Below are positions 56,978 to 64,000 of a stretch of DNA of 64,000 bases, in pieces. The translations under genes were made by a program, and so were the position numbers. Origin of the DNA: Pseudoflavonifractor sp050943825 (lineage in GTDB: Bacteria; Bacillota; Clostridia; Oscillospirales; Oscillospiraceae); NCBI RefSeq assembly GCF_050943825.1, contig NZ_JBMNPX010000006.1, forward strand, positions 1-64,000, read 5' to 3'. Each line of letters starts with the position of its first letter. Position 1 is the first letter of the stretch. Below the pieces are notes generated by a model, which saw nothing but the letters and a program-made list of their open reading frames with translations, ran no database searches and was not told the DNA's origin.

Positions 56978-58489
56978 TCACGCCAGCGTCAGCGTGAAGG
57001 TAAACTCCGTCACGCCGTGGTCGCTGGTGACGGTAATGTTCTCCTTGTGGTTGTTGAGGATGGTCTTGACGATGTACAGGCCCAGGCCCACCCCGTCCCG
57101 ATCCTCACTGCGGGACTTGTCGCTCTTGTGGAAGCGGTCAAAGAGCAGGGGCAGCTCTTCGGCGGGAATGGTGTCTCCCACATTGCGCACCGACACATAG
57201 GCCTTGCCGCCCTTGGTGGTGATGGAGATGGTGATGACCCCCTTCTCCTGGGAGAACTTGATGGCGTTGTCCAGCAGGTTGTAGCACACCTGGGTGATGC
57301 CGTCCGGGTCGCCCCACACCATGACCGGCTCCTCGGGCAGGTTGGTATCCACGTCCAGGCCGGACTGGTTGATCTTGGTCTCCAGGCTCAGCAGCACCCG
57401 GACCATCAGCTCAGACACGTCAAACTGCTCCTGGGCGGTGACATTCTCCGCCGACTGAAGGCGGCTCAGGTCCAGCATACGCCGCACCAGACGGGAGAGA
57501 CGCCGGGTCTCGGAGGAGATGGTGCGCAGGGCGTCCTGCTCCTTGGCAGGGGGAATGGTGCCGTCCAGAATACCGTCGGCAAAGCCGGCAATGGTGGTCA
57601 TGGGCGTCTTCAGCTCATGGGAGATGTTGGCCACAAATTCACTGCGCTTGGCCTCCGACTGAGCCAGAGACTCTGCCATGGCATTGAAGGCCTCGGCCAG
57701 CTCTCCCACCTCATCCTGCCGGTTGCCCACCTCGACCCGGGTTTCAAACTCCCCATGGCCGAACTTTCGGGCGGCCTCCGCCATCTCCTTGAGGGGCTTG
57801 GTCTGCCGCAGGGAGGTGACCGAAGTGGTGATAAAGGCCAGGCACAGCACCACAATGGCGGTAAAGAAGAAAATCTGGGCGAAGGCCCGCCACATCTCGG
57901 TGATATTCTCCACCTCAGCCGCCACAAAGACCATGCCGGTCTGGACTCTCTGGCCCAGCAGGCCGGTTTTGTAGATGGGGCACCCGGCCACAAACCGTTT
58001 TTCCGAAAACAGCCCATTCAGTGTGGTCATGGAGCCATAGGACCCGTCCCGCATCGCCTGGGTAACCATATCGGCGGACAGGCTCTTGCCGATAAACGCC
58101 CCCTCGGTCTGGCCGTCGGAGGAGTAGACAATCTCGCCAATCCGGTCCGGCGTGGTCTCACAGAGAATCACATAGGCGTCAGCCAGCTGGGCCAGGTTGG
58201 AGGTGTACTGCCGGTAGGCAGAGTCGTAAATAGTGGTGGAGTAACGGGATTCCGAGAGATAGGAACCGGTGAATTCCGCGATGTAGGCCGCGTTTTTCTC
58301 TATGGTGCTCTGCTTTTCCCGGACCGTGTACTGGTAGGACAGAGTGATAAATGCCGCGCCCAGCAGCGCGAAGGAGATGAGGATCATCCCCGCCATCATG
58401 GCAAACTGGCGCTTATACAGGCTCTTCGTACCGTTCTCCTCCTTTCTGAGGGTATGCCGCCTCCGGACCGTCAATCGCTCCGGTCCCAT
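56978..58489 (-). CDS. Sensor histidine kinase (OmpR-partner type)
   Basis: The protein has a membrane segment (about 30-52), an extracytoplasmic sensor region (about 53-205), a second membrane segment (about 207-228), a HAMP domain (about 229-283), HisKA with FVANISHELKTPM (phosphoacceptor His about 294) and a HATPase domain with NLLDNAIKFS, DRDGVGLGLYIVK. It partners with the regulator upstream. The start is unclear: the ATG at 58489 has no ribosome site, while AAAGGAGG lies 8 bases before an ACG at 58429 (TKSLYKRQF), exactly where an ATG would be expected. Up to 503 residues long. HtrA follows after 32 bp. Confidence 0.92.
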   Translation of the reverse strand: MGPERLTVRRRHTLRKEENGTKSLYKRQFAMMAGMILISFALLGAAFITLSYQYTVREKQSTIEKNAAYIAEFTGSYLSESRYSTTIYDSAYRQYTSNLAQLADAYVILCETTPDRIGEIVYSSDGQTEGAFIGKSLSADMVTQAMRDGSYGSMTTLNGLFSEKRFVAGCPIYKTGLLGQRVQTGMVFVAAEVENITEMWRAFAQIFFFTAIVVLCLAFITTSVTSLRQTKPLKEMAEAARKFGHGEFETRVEVGNRQDEVGELAEAFNAMAESLAQSEAKRSEFVANISHELKTPMTTIAGFADGILDGTIPPAKEQDALRTISSETRRLSRLVRRMLDLSRLQSAENVTAQEQFDVSELMVRVLLSLETKINQSGLDVDTNLPEEPVMVWGDPDGITQVCYNLLDNAIKFSQEKGVITISITTKGGKAYVSVRNVGDTIPAEELPLLFDRFHKSDKSRSEDRDGVGLGLYIVKTILNNHKENITVTSDHGVTEFTFTLTLA

Positions 58490-58519
58490 GCGGGGTATTC
58501 TGCTTTTTCAGGGGCAGGG

Positions 58520-58593
58520 CTCAGCCGTTGACGACCTCGAACTTGTAACCCACACCCCACACCGTCTTCAGGCTCCACTGATCACTGACGCCC
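58520..58593 (-). pseudogene. Orphan copy of the 3' end of the response regulator gene
   Basis: These 74 bp match 58741-58814 (the end of the regulator gene) with three differences, all synonymous; they encode SDQWSLKTVWGVGYKFEVVN-G and a stop. The copy has no start and stands between the regulator and the kinase. Confidence 0.85.
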
Positions 58594-58740
58594 CACGGAA
58601 CTCCGTTCCGCGGGGACCCCGTATTTTTTTATCTGCTCGGGCGGAGTGAATCCGCCCGGCATCAAGGCTTTGGCCTGCCAAAGCCTTGGCGCGCCAAAGG
58701 CGCGGGGCACTTGCGCGCCTGGAGGGCGTCAGCCGGGATA
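58594..58740. mobile_element. Structured intergenic insert of about 147 bp between duplicated regulator tails
   Basis: The insert is packed with stems: 58596-58610 (CGGAAC/GTTCCG), 58611-58621 (CGGGG/CCCCG), 58638-58658 (CGGGCGGA/TCCGCCCG), 58664-58687 (AAGGCTTTGG/CCAAAGCCTT) and 58690-58704 (CGCGCC/GGCGCG). CTGGAGGGCGTCAG at 58719-58732 is the exact complement of 58806-58819 in the regulator gene. It carries no open frame of note. It looks like a REP/MITE-like repetitive element, but mobility is inferred, not shown. Confidence 0.5.
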
Positions 58741-58741
58741 C

Positions 58742-59434
58742 TCAGCCGTTGACGACCTCGAACTTGTAGCCCACGCCCCACACCGTCTTCAGGCTCCATT
58801 GATCACTGACGCCCTCCAGCTTCTCGCGCAGGCGCTTGATGTGGACATCCACGGTGCGGGAGTCGCCGAAGTAGTCAAAGCCCCACACCTCATCCAGCAG
58901 CTGGTTGCGGGTAAACACCCGGTTGGGGGATGCGGCCAGATGGTAGAGAAGCTCCAGCTCCTTGGGAGGTGTGTCCACCCGCTTGCCGTCCACCAGCAGC
59001 TCGTAGGAGTCCAGGTTGATGACCAGCTTGTCAAAGGCCAGCTTCTTCTCCCCGCTGCCCTCCTCCTCGGCGCCGAAGCGGCGGAGCACGGCGTGGATAC
59101 GGGCCAGCACTTCCTTCATCTCAAAGGGCTTGACGATATAGTCGTCCGCGCCCCCTTCCAGGCCATGGACCTTGTCCTCGGTCTCACCCTTGGCAGTGAG
59201 CATGATGACAGGGGTCTTGTCGCTCTCCCGGATCTTCTTGAGCACGGACCAGCCGTCCATCACGGGCAGCATAATGTCCAGCAGCACCAGGTCGGGCCGG
59301 AAGGAGCGGAACAGCTCCACGCCCTTTCCCCCGTCCGGCGCCACGGCGGTCTCGTAGCCCTCTTTCTCCAGGTACAGGTGGAGCAGCTCGGCAATGTTGG
59401 CCTCGTCCTCCACGATGAGTACCTTCTGCGCCAT
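58742..59434 (-). CDS. OmpR family response regulator
   Basis: The 230-residue protein has a receiver domain (KVLIVEDEANIAELL; Asp in VLLDIMLPVMDG about residue 53; Lys in YIVKPFEM) and an OmpR-type winged helix (about 130-228; LDSYELLVDGKRVDTPPKE, RTVDVHIKRLREKLE, TVWGVGYKFE). It should pair with the kinase just downstream and control envelope-stress genes such as htrA. The kinase is separated by a 221-bp unit that has duplicated its final 74 bp. OmpR-family proteins bind 11-bp direct repeats; such repeats occur at 33931-33950 and 62226-62245, but a link is speculative. AAGGATGG lies before the ATG. Confidence 0.94.
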   Translation of the reverse strand: MAQKVLIVEDEANIAELLHLYLEKEGYETAVAPDGGKGVELFRSFRPDLVLLDIMLPVMDGWSVLKKIRESDKTPVIMLTAKGETEDKVHGLEGGADDYIVKPFEMKEVLARIHAVLRRFGAEEEGSGEKKLAFDKLVINLDSYELLVDGKRVDTPPKELELLYHLAASPNRVFTRNQLLDEVWGFDYFGDSRTVDVHIKRLREKLEGVSDQWSLKTVWGVGYKFEVVNG

Positions 59435-59510
59435 TTCCGTACACCATCCTTCCGCGGCCGGGCGTGCTCCCCGGCCATATCATAGTACTACAATAATATT
59501 ATAGACATTT

Positions 59511-59533
59511 TTCACCCTATGGGGTGAATTTTT
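59511..59533. repeat. Inverted repeat at the end of the CDF gene
   Basis: TTCACCC and GGGTGAA flank the CDF stop codon, with a T-tract only on the plus strand. It may act as a minor terminator or as a site near the regulator promoter downstream on the minus strand. Confidence 0.4.
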
Positions 59534-60728
59534 TGTAAAGACTGGCCGCTTCAGCCCGGCTCCTGGGTGTAGCACGGTCAACCTGGATGACGGCAAAGCT
59601 GTTTGGGTCGGCTGCCCGGATTTTCCGCTCAATCTCCCGGCGGACCTCATCGTCGGTGCTCTTGACGCTGTACGGTACCACCACGTCAAAAATCAGGTTC
59701 CGGTGCCGGGGTCCGCTGGTCATGCGGAAGTCGTGGATGGTCATAGCCGGGTCCACCTCCCGCACCAGCTCGGACACCATCTTCCGGGCCTTGCTGATGG
59801 TCTCGTCACCGGTGACAATGGGGTCCATATGGATGCTGGCGTCAATGCGGTACTTGGCCTTCAGCTCCCGCTCGATGGCGTCAATTTCGTCATGTACCTC
59901 CATGATGTCCGAACCGGCGGGCACTTCTGCGTGGAGGGACATCATGGACCGGCCGGGTCCGTAGTCGTGGATAATCATATCGTGGATACCCACCACCTGG
60001 GGGTGGGCCAGTACAGTCCGCTCAATATCCCGCACCAGCTCCGGGTCGGGGTTCTGGCCCAGAAGGGGATTCAGGGTGTCCTTGGCCGCACCCCAGCCCG
60101 CCCGGAGGATGAAGAGGGCCACCAGAATACCGGCCCAGGCGTCGATATTCACGCCGGTGAACTTGCCGATGATGGCGCTGATAAGCACGGCGGAGGTGGC
60201 CACCGCGTCGGACAGGGAGTCCGTGGCGGTGGCGGCCATGGCGGCGGAGCCGATGCGTCTGGACAGCGTACGGTTGAAATAGCTCATCCACAGCTTGACG
60301 CAGATGGCGGCGGCTAGGATGGCCGCGGACAGCCAGGAGAACTCCACCGGCTCCGGATGGATGATCTTCTCCACCGAGCTCTTGGCCAGCTCCAGGCCCA
60401 CCAGCAGAATGACCACCGACACCGCCAGGCCGGACAGGTACTCAATGCGCCCGTGGCCGAAGGGGTGGTCGTCGTCAGCCTGCTTGCCCGCCATACGGAA
60501 GCCCACCAGGGTCACCACCGACGAACCCGCGTCGGTCAGGTTGTTGAAGGCGTCCGCCGTGATGGCGATGGAGCCGGTGAGCACGCCGGCAATCATCTTG
60601 CCCACAGACAGCAGCAGATTGAGGAAAATGCCCACGCCGCCGGACAGAGTGCCGTACCGCTGCCGCACCTGGGGGTCCTGCACATTGCCGCTGTCCTTTA
60701 CAAAGGTCTTTACCAACAGATTGATCAT
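59517..60728 (-). CDS. Cation diffusion facilitator family metal exporter
   Basis: The 403-residue protein has six membrane segments with the CDF metal site AITADAFNNLTDAGSS (helix 2), HPFGHGRIEYL, and D-x3-D in ATDSLSDAVATSAV (helix 5), then a long C-terminal cytoplasmic ZT-dimer domain (about 210-300; VVGIHDMIIHDYGPG) and a further 100-residue extension with a second ferredoxin-like unit (about 300-390). It exports Zn2+, Mn2+, Fe2+ or similar by proton exchange; the N/D pattern in helix 2 (NNLTDAG) is more like the Mn/Fe-type than ZitB Zn (HxxxD). GGGAG precedes the ATG. Confidence 0.93.
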   Translation of the reverse strand: MINLLVKTFVKDSGNVQDPQVRQRYGTLSGGVGIFLNLLLSVGKMIAGVLTGSIAITADAFNNLTDAGSSVVTLVGFRMAGKQADDDHPFGHGRIEYLSGLAVSVVILLVGLELAKSSVEKIIHPEPVEFSWLSAAILAAAICVKLWMSYFNRTLSRRIGSAAMAATATDSLSDAVATSAVLISAIIGKFTGVNIDAWAGILVALFILRAGWGAAKDTLNPLLGQNPDPELVRDIERTVLAHPQVVGIHDMIIHDYGPGRSMMSLHAEVPAGSDIMEVHDEIDAIERELKAKYRIDASIHMDPIVTGDETISKARKMVSELVREVDPAMTIHDFRMTSGPRHRNLIFDVVVPYSVKSTDDEVRREIERKIRAADPNSFAVIQVDRATPRSRAEAASLYKKFTP

Positions 60729-60812
60729 ACTCCCGCACCTCGGAACTGCAATCAGAAATCGCCCGTGTCTCCGGGCAAACCTGGCATATTATCCCACGCC
60801 CTGCCCCGCCCG

Positions 60813-61112
60813 TCAAGAGGCCGCGCCGGACAGCAGCACCCATACCGTCAGCCCCAGCTGGAGGAGCAGAATGGCGGGCAGGCCATACCGGAAGTACCAG
60901 TGTCTGGTCTTGTGGTGGAAGAAGTGCATGCCCAGCACTCCGCCCAGGGCGCCGCCCAGCAGGGCTACAATGAAGAAGGTACGCTCCCGTACCCGCCAGC
61001 CGTCCCGGCGGGCCCGGCGCTTGTCGAAGCCCATCAGGCAGAAGTTCACCAAACTCATCACACCGGCCCAGCCCACAATCCAGGGCCAGAACCGCAGCAG
61101 AAATTCTCTCAC
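60813..61112 (-). CDS. DUF1294 membrane protein
   Basis: The 99-residue protein has three hydrophobic segments (about 8-28, 45-62, 72-94) and the DUF1294 signature LVNFCLMGFDKRRAR, followed by ERTFFIVALLGGALGGVLGM and HKTRHWYFRYG. The family function is unknown. The GTG at 61112 follows GGAGG and overlaps the stop of the C39-like gene (GTGA), so the two are coupled. Confidence 0.88.
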   Translation of the reverse strand: MREFLLRFWPWIVGWAGVMSLVNFCLMGFDKRRARRDGWRVRERTFFIVALLGGALGGVLGMHFFHHKTRHWYFRYGLPAILLLQLGLTVWVLLSGAAS

Positions 61113-61747
61113 TTTATTTCCTCCAGCCATACAAAGCCGCCCAGGTCCCGGGCGGTGTCATACCACAGCTTCAAATCGATGGGGAAGATCTTTCCGCTGT
61201 CCACCACGGTGACCAGAGTCCCCCTGTCCCCCTCCTCCAGAGCGGAGAGGAGCACCCAGTGCCACTTGTCCAGAGCCTCCACGGCCCCGTTGTCCAGGTT
61301 GAGGAAGGCCACCGGACAGTCGGACGCCAATCCCGCCCGGATAAAGGATACGCAGCGCTCAAAGCCGGGCCGTTCCCCGCCCACAGGCACCTCCAGGGCA
61401 CGGGGAACCAGCCCCACGCCGCAGGCGCTGCAGAACCGGGCCACGCCGCCGGTGTACATCTCCACCCGATTAAGCCCGTGATTACCCGGGGTGACATACT
61501 CCCATACTTTATCCATATATGTCACAAACGTCTCCTGCTCCCGCTCCTTCAGCGGACACAGCGCCGCCAGTGAGGGGCGCAGGGCGGCCAGATAGGCCAT
61601 CTGGACCGACGCGGCAGTGGGGCCGCAGCCCGCCCGCTGCCGCCAGGGCAGGCTGTACCAGTCCTGGTCCGCGCCGTGGGCGCGGGTACCGTCCTGACAG
61701 AGAATATCCATGGCCTGGGGGCGGGAGAGGGAGAGAATATGCTTCAA
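61109..61747 (-). CDS. C39-like papain-fold protein
   Basis: The 212-residue protein has AGCGPTAASVQMAYLA (Cys nucleophile, about residue 41), KWHWVLLSAL (His, about 165) and VTVVDSGKIFPI (Asp region), the order of peptidase C39-like/BtrH-type papain-fold proteins. No signal peptide is seen, so it is probably cytoplasmic; the substrate is unknown. The start is a TTG at 61747 with a weak GAGG upstream; the ATG at 61711 is the alternative. It is coupled to the DUF1294 gene. Upstream (61748-61977) are hairpins and a TATAAT on the minus strand near 61860. Confidence 0.75.
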   Translation of the reverse strand: MKHILSLSRPQAMDILCQDGTRAHGADQDWYSLPWRQRAGCGPTAASVQMAYLAALRPSLAALCPLKEREQETFVTYMDKVWEYVTPGNHGLNRVEMYTGGVARFCSACGVGLVPRALEVPVGGERPGFERCVSFIRAGLASDCPVAFLNLDNGAVEALDKWHWVLLSALEEGDRGTLVTVVDSGKIFPIDLKLWYDTARDLGGFVWLEEIK

Positions 61748-61904
61748 GCTCAGTCAACCTCGGTTCCCGGCGCGGCGTACGCGCCGTATTGGTCGGGGCA
61801 CCGCCGGAGGGCGGGCCCTGCCGCTGCTTATTCAGCAGCGGAAATGTTCAGGAGCTATTATATCGTATTCGCCGAAAAATGGGAACCTCCGCCCTGTACT
61901 CCGG

Positions 61905-61962
61905 CAAAATTTCAAGGCGCGGTCCCCGCCCATGCGGAGGCCGCGCCTCAGTTCAATATAAT
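61905..61962 (-). terminator. Possible terminator of the small conserved gene
   Basis: AGGCGCGG and CCGCGCCT (ends near 61915 and 61953) form a long GC stem, followed on the minus strand by TGAAATTTT. The loop is large, so strength is uncertain. Confidence 0.5.
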
Positions 61963-61977
61963 AGGTGTCCTGTGCCG

Positions 61978-62166
61978 TTACCCGTCCTGCTGGTCATCGC
62001 CGCTCTCGCCTGTGCTCAATACGCTGTCAATCAGCTTAATCAGCTCCAGCGCGCTGCGGAAGGTCTCCTGCTTACGGCCGTCGGTCCAGGCAACGGTACC
62101 CTGCCATGTAGCGTTCTGTGTATTGCGGATCTGCACCAGAAAGGTCTCTCCGCCATGTGGTTTCAT
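61978..62166 (-). CDS. Small conserved protein of unknown function
   Basis: The 62-residue protein (MKPHGGETFLVQIRNTQNA, then TWQGTVAWTDGRKQETFRSA and LELIKLIDSVL) resembles a class of short clostridial proteins often found near surface-protein genes; no function is known to me. It is predicted to form a beta hairpin followed by a helix, with an acidic tail. The ATG at 62166 follows AAGGAG at 10 bases; a GTG four codons upstream is an alternative. Its promoter has the same direct-repeat architecture as that of the LPXTG gene at 33.7 kb. Confidence 0.75.
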   Translation of the reverse strand: MKPHGGETFLVQIRNTQNATWQGTVAWTDGRKQETFRSALELIKLIDSVLSTGESGDDQQDG

Positions 62167-62211
62167 CGCATACACGCTCCTTCTCATTGCCCTTTTCCGG
62201 TTGTTGTTTTC

Positions 62212-62245
62212 ATTATACACACTTGCGGTTACATTTCGGTCACAT
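62212..62245 (-). promoter_or_regulatory. Promoter of the small gene with two 11-bp-spaced direct repeats
   Basis: On the minus strand ATGTGACCGA and ATGTAACCG (62245-62226, period 11 bp) precede, after exactly 8 bp, TATAAT (62217-62212). It matches the element at 33917-33950 in sequence and spacing. Confidence 0.75.
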
Positions 62246-62307
62246 TTTAAAAAAACAGTTTTTCTCGGCCCATATTTTTTATGCCCGTTTGCCGCTTTCT
62301 CTTTTGG

Positions 62308-62345
62308 AAGGACAATGTGGACATTTATTGTCCTTTTATTTACAG
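62308..62345 (+). other. AT-rich hairpin in the 62.2-62.5 kb intergenic region
   Basis: AAGGACAAT pairs with ATTGTCCTT and is followed by TTATTT, resembling a plus-strand terminator although no plus-strand gene ends here. The rest of 62250-62450 shows no gene. Confidence 0.5.
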
Positions 62346-62454
62346 TGGGCCTGTCCCGCTTCTCTTTTATGTCAACGGCTCTGCCCCTTATGAGACTTAC
62401 GGCATAGTGAGAAAACACGGCCGCTGTATGTGCCGGTGTAATGTGACAGACTTG

Positions 62455-62505
62455 AGAAAAAATACAGCAGGCGGCAGCCTTCTCAGACTGCCGCCTGCGC
62501 TGTGT
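62455..62505 (-). terminator. Terminator of the second LPXTG gene
   Basis: GCAGGCGGCAG and CTGCCGCCTGC form an 11-bp stem; on the minus strand TGTATTTTTTC follows. Confidence 0.9.
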
Positions 62506-62534
62506 GTGACGGGGCTATTTTATTCTCTTGCCGC

Positions 62535-64000
62535 TCAGGCCTTCCGGCTCTTGCGGAAGAGGAGCAGGGCCAGGCCGGCCGCCGCCACGGAGGCGGTCAG
62601 AGCCAGGGCTCCCAGAGCCAGACGGGCAGCGGAGGTCTGCGCCAGAGTACCGGTCTGGGGCAGGCTGCCAGTGGGCGTACCGGAGTCGGGGATATCGGTC
62701 TCGCCGCCGTTGTCGCCAGTATCGGGCAGGTCGGTGGTGGGAGTCTGGCCGTCACCGATGTCGGTCTCGCCGCCGTCGCCCTCACCGGGGACGTCGGGCA
62801 GGTCGGTAGTGGGGGTGTCGCCGTCATCGATGTCGGTCTCGTCGGCCATATAGTACACGTTGACGGTCTTGTTGCCGTTCAGGATGCCGCTGACGGCGTC
62901 GCCCTCGGTGGCGTCGTAGGTGTAGCCCTCAATGGCAATGGCGTCGTACTCACTCACGTCATAGCGGCTGCCCTGAATGTGGCTGGGGCTGACATAGCTC
63001 TCGGCAATCTTGCTGCCGTCGGCCCGGTCCAGATAGTTCACGGTGACGCGATAGTAGTCATAGCTGGGGCCGGGGTTGCTGCCGGGGTCGGTATAGGTCC
63101 AAGTGCCCGTCAGGGTCACGCCGCCCTCGGGCATGGCGAACTTGCCGTCATCGGTGATGGTAATACCAGAGGGCTCTGTTACAGTCCAGCCGGAGAAAGT
63201 GTAGTTGGCGGGGATGGTGGGCTCAGCGGAGACGGTTACCGTGTCGCCCTTGGCATACTTGTTGTTGTCCACAGGAGCGGTATAGCCGCTGGGCACGCTG
63301 CCCTCGTACTTATAGGTCACGGTGTAGGTGCCGGGCTCAGGCTCGGTACCGGTGTAGGTCCAGGTGCCGGTCAGGGTCACGTTACCCTCGGGCATGGTGA
63401 ACTTGCCATCGGTGATGCTAATACCAGAAGGCTCTGTTACAGTCCAGCCGGAGAAGCTGTAATCCAAAGGCTCATGGCTGGGCTCGGTGGAGACCGTTAC
63501 CTCGGCATCCTTGGCATACTCGTTGCCGTCCACAGGGGCGGTGTAGCTGTCGGGCACGTCGCCCTCGTACTTATAGGTCACGGTGTAGGTGCTGGGCTCA
63601 GGGTCGGTGTCCTCCGGCTCCCACTGGGCGTACAGGTTCACGTCTTCGGTCATGTTGATGGTAGCATTGGCCGCATAAGGGGTTCCCTTGCCGTCAGCCT
63701 GGGTATTCCAGCCGGTAAAATCATAACCCTCACGGGTGGGACCGGCCTTGACGGTAGCCACTGTGCCGTAAGCAAACAGGTGGGACTCAGGCGCAGTTTC
63801 TGTCCCGTCGTTCATGTAATAGGTCAGAGTACGGAACTGCTCATCAGTGCCCTTGGTATAGACAACGCCGTCCACATGCCAGCCGGGGCAGCCGCTGGAT
63901 ACATCATCCGCCTTTTCCTTAACTACATACCAGACAATGCCCTGGGTATTCGGGTCAAAACTATCCAGTGCTGCGGCAATGGCGTCAGCGGAGGGCGCTT
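62535..64000 (-). CDS. LPXTG surface protein, N-terminal part outside window
   Basis: An open frame enters from the right edge (at least 487 codons). Visible are an InlB/Listeria-Bacteroides repeat (VATVKAGPTREGYDFTGWNT), two tandem repeats of about 85 residues each with YTVTYKYEGxVPxxYTAPVD and FSGWTVTEPSG, a MucBP-like domain (VTVNYLDRADGSKIAESYV), acidic repeats TDIDDGDTPTTDLP-like, and the sorting signal LPQTG with a hydrophobic tail ending RKSRKA. The last 170 residues are close relatives of the LPXTG protein at 31.3-33.7 kb, so the two share a wall-spanning module with different heads. It is probably an adhesin anchored by sortase. The start and promoter are beyond the window. Confidence 0.9.
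   Translation of the reverse strand, partial: APSADAIAAALDSFDPNTQGIVWYVVKEKADDVSSGCPGWHVDGVVYTKGTDEQFRTLTYYMNDGTETAPESHLFAYGTVATVKAGPTREGYDFTGWNTQADGKGTPYAANATINMTEDVNLYAQWEPEDTDPEPSTYTVTYKYEGDVPDSYTAPVDGNEYAKDAEVTVSTEPSHEPLDYSFSGWTVTEPSGISITDGKFTMPEGNVTLTGTWTYTGTEPEPGTYTVTYKYEGSVPSGYTAPVDNNKYAKGDTVTVSAEPTIPANYTFSGWTVTEPSGITITDDGKFAMPEGGVTLTGTWTYTDPGSNPGPSYDYYRVTVNYLDRADGSKIAESYVSPSHIQGSRYDVSEYDAIAIEGYTYDATEGDAVSGILNGNKTVNVYYMADETDIDDGDTPTTDLPDVPGEGDGGETDIGDGQTPTTDLPDTGDNGGETDIPDSGTPTGSLPQTGTLAQTSAARLALGALALTASVAAAGLALLLFRKSRKA

Overview
The window reads as chromosome of a high-GC, spore-forming, anaerobic gut Clostridium relative, probably Oscillospiraceae (Flavonifractor / Lawsonibacter / Intestinimonas type). 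This is inferred from strong AGGAGG ribosome sites, a CwlJ-GerQ spore germination pair, a complete V-type (Na+) ATPase, RNase J, YlmH, AgrC/LytTR signalling, LPXTG and SLH surface proteins, a c-di-GMP-I riboswitch, and secreted flavin reductases. Most of the sequence is dense, GC-rich and well organised; no CRISPR array, rRNA or transposase gene was seen.

Layout. 1-1757: the end of a phage replication module (family A DNA polymerase, cut by the window edge, and a DUF2815 protein) that stops abruptly at the yifB promoter. 1.8-5.9 kb: yifB-thiI-cinA housekeeping operon. 6.0-8.6 kb: a MerR regulator translationally coupled to a secreted FAD reductase. 8.7-13.8 kb: complete branched-chain amino acid ABC transporter livKHMGF (minus strand) from one consensus promoter. 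13.9-15.5 kb: SDR and alpha/beta hydrolase. 15.7 kb: tRNA-Val(GAC), followed by a NuoE-like [2Fe-2S] protein. 16.3-23.0 kb (minus): LytTR regulator and AgrC-like kinase, then a doubly membrane-anchored, domain-permuted GH3 enzyme, a small membrane protein and a membrane esterase; a 21-bp-period direct repeat before the GH3 gene looks like the LytTR site.

23.3-31.2 kb: HAD phosphatase, peptide release factor 3, a solitary KAP-type NTPase, an ECF S component divergent from a PdxR-like MocR regulator, and cwlJ-gerQ. 31.3-36.1 kb: a large LPXTG protein under a repeat-controlled promoter and a c-di-GMP-I riboswitch, divergent from an SLH-domain protein. 36.2-45.1 kb: the nine-gene V-ATPase operon. 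45.3-54.5 kb: DUF4015 protein, MarR regulator, ArsC-like protein, DUF1653, a nucleotidyltransferase with a decayed active site, RNase J, and a somewhat lower-GC pair of LysR regulator plus secreted di-FMN/FAD reductase.

54.6-61.7 kb (minus): CDF cation exporter, OmpR-type regulator, sensor kinase, HtrA protease, YlmH, DUF896, plus DUF1294 and a C39-like protein. Between regulator and kinase lies a 221-bp unit that has duplicated the last 74 bp of the regulator gene, with only synonymous differences. 62.0-64.0 kb: a small conserved protein and a second LPXTG protein cut by the window edge. The small gene and the first LPXTG gene share the same promoter architecture (two 11-bp direct repeats, then exactly 8 bp, then the -10 box), so the two surface-protein loci may be in one regulon.
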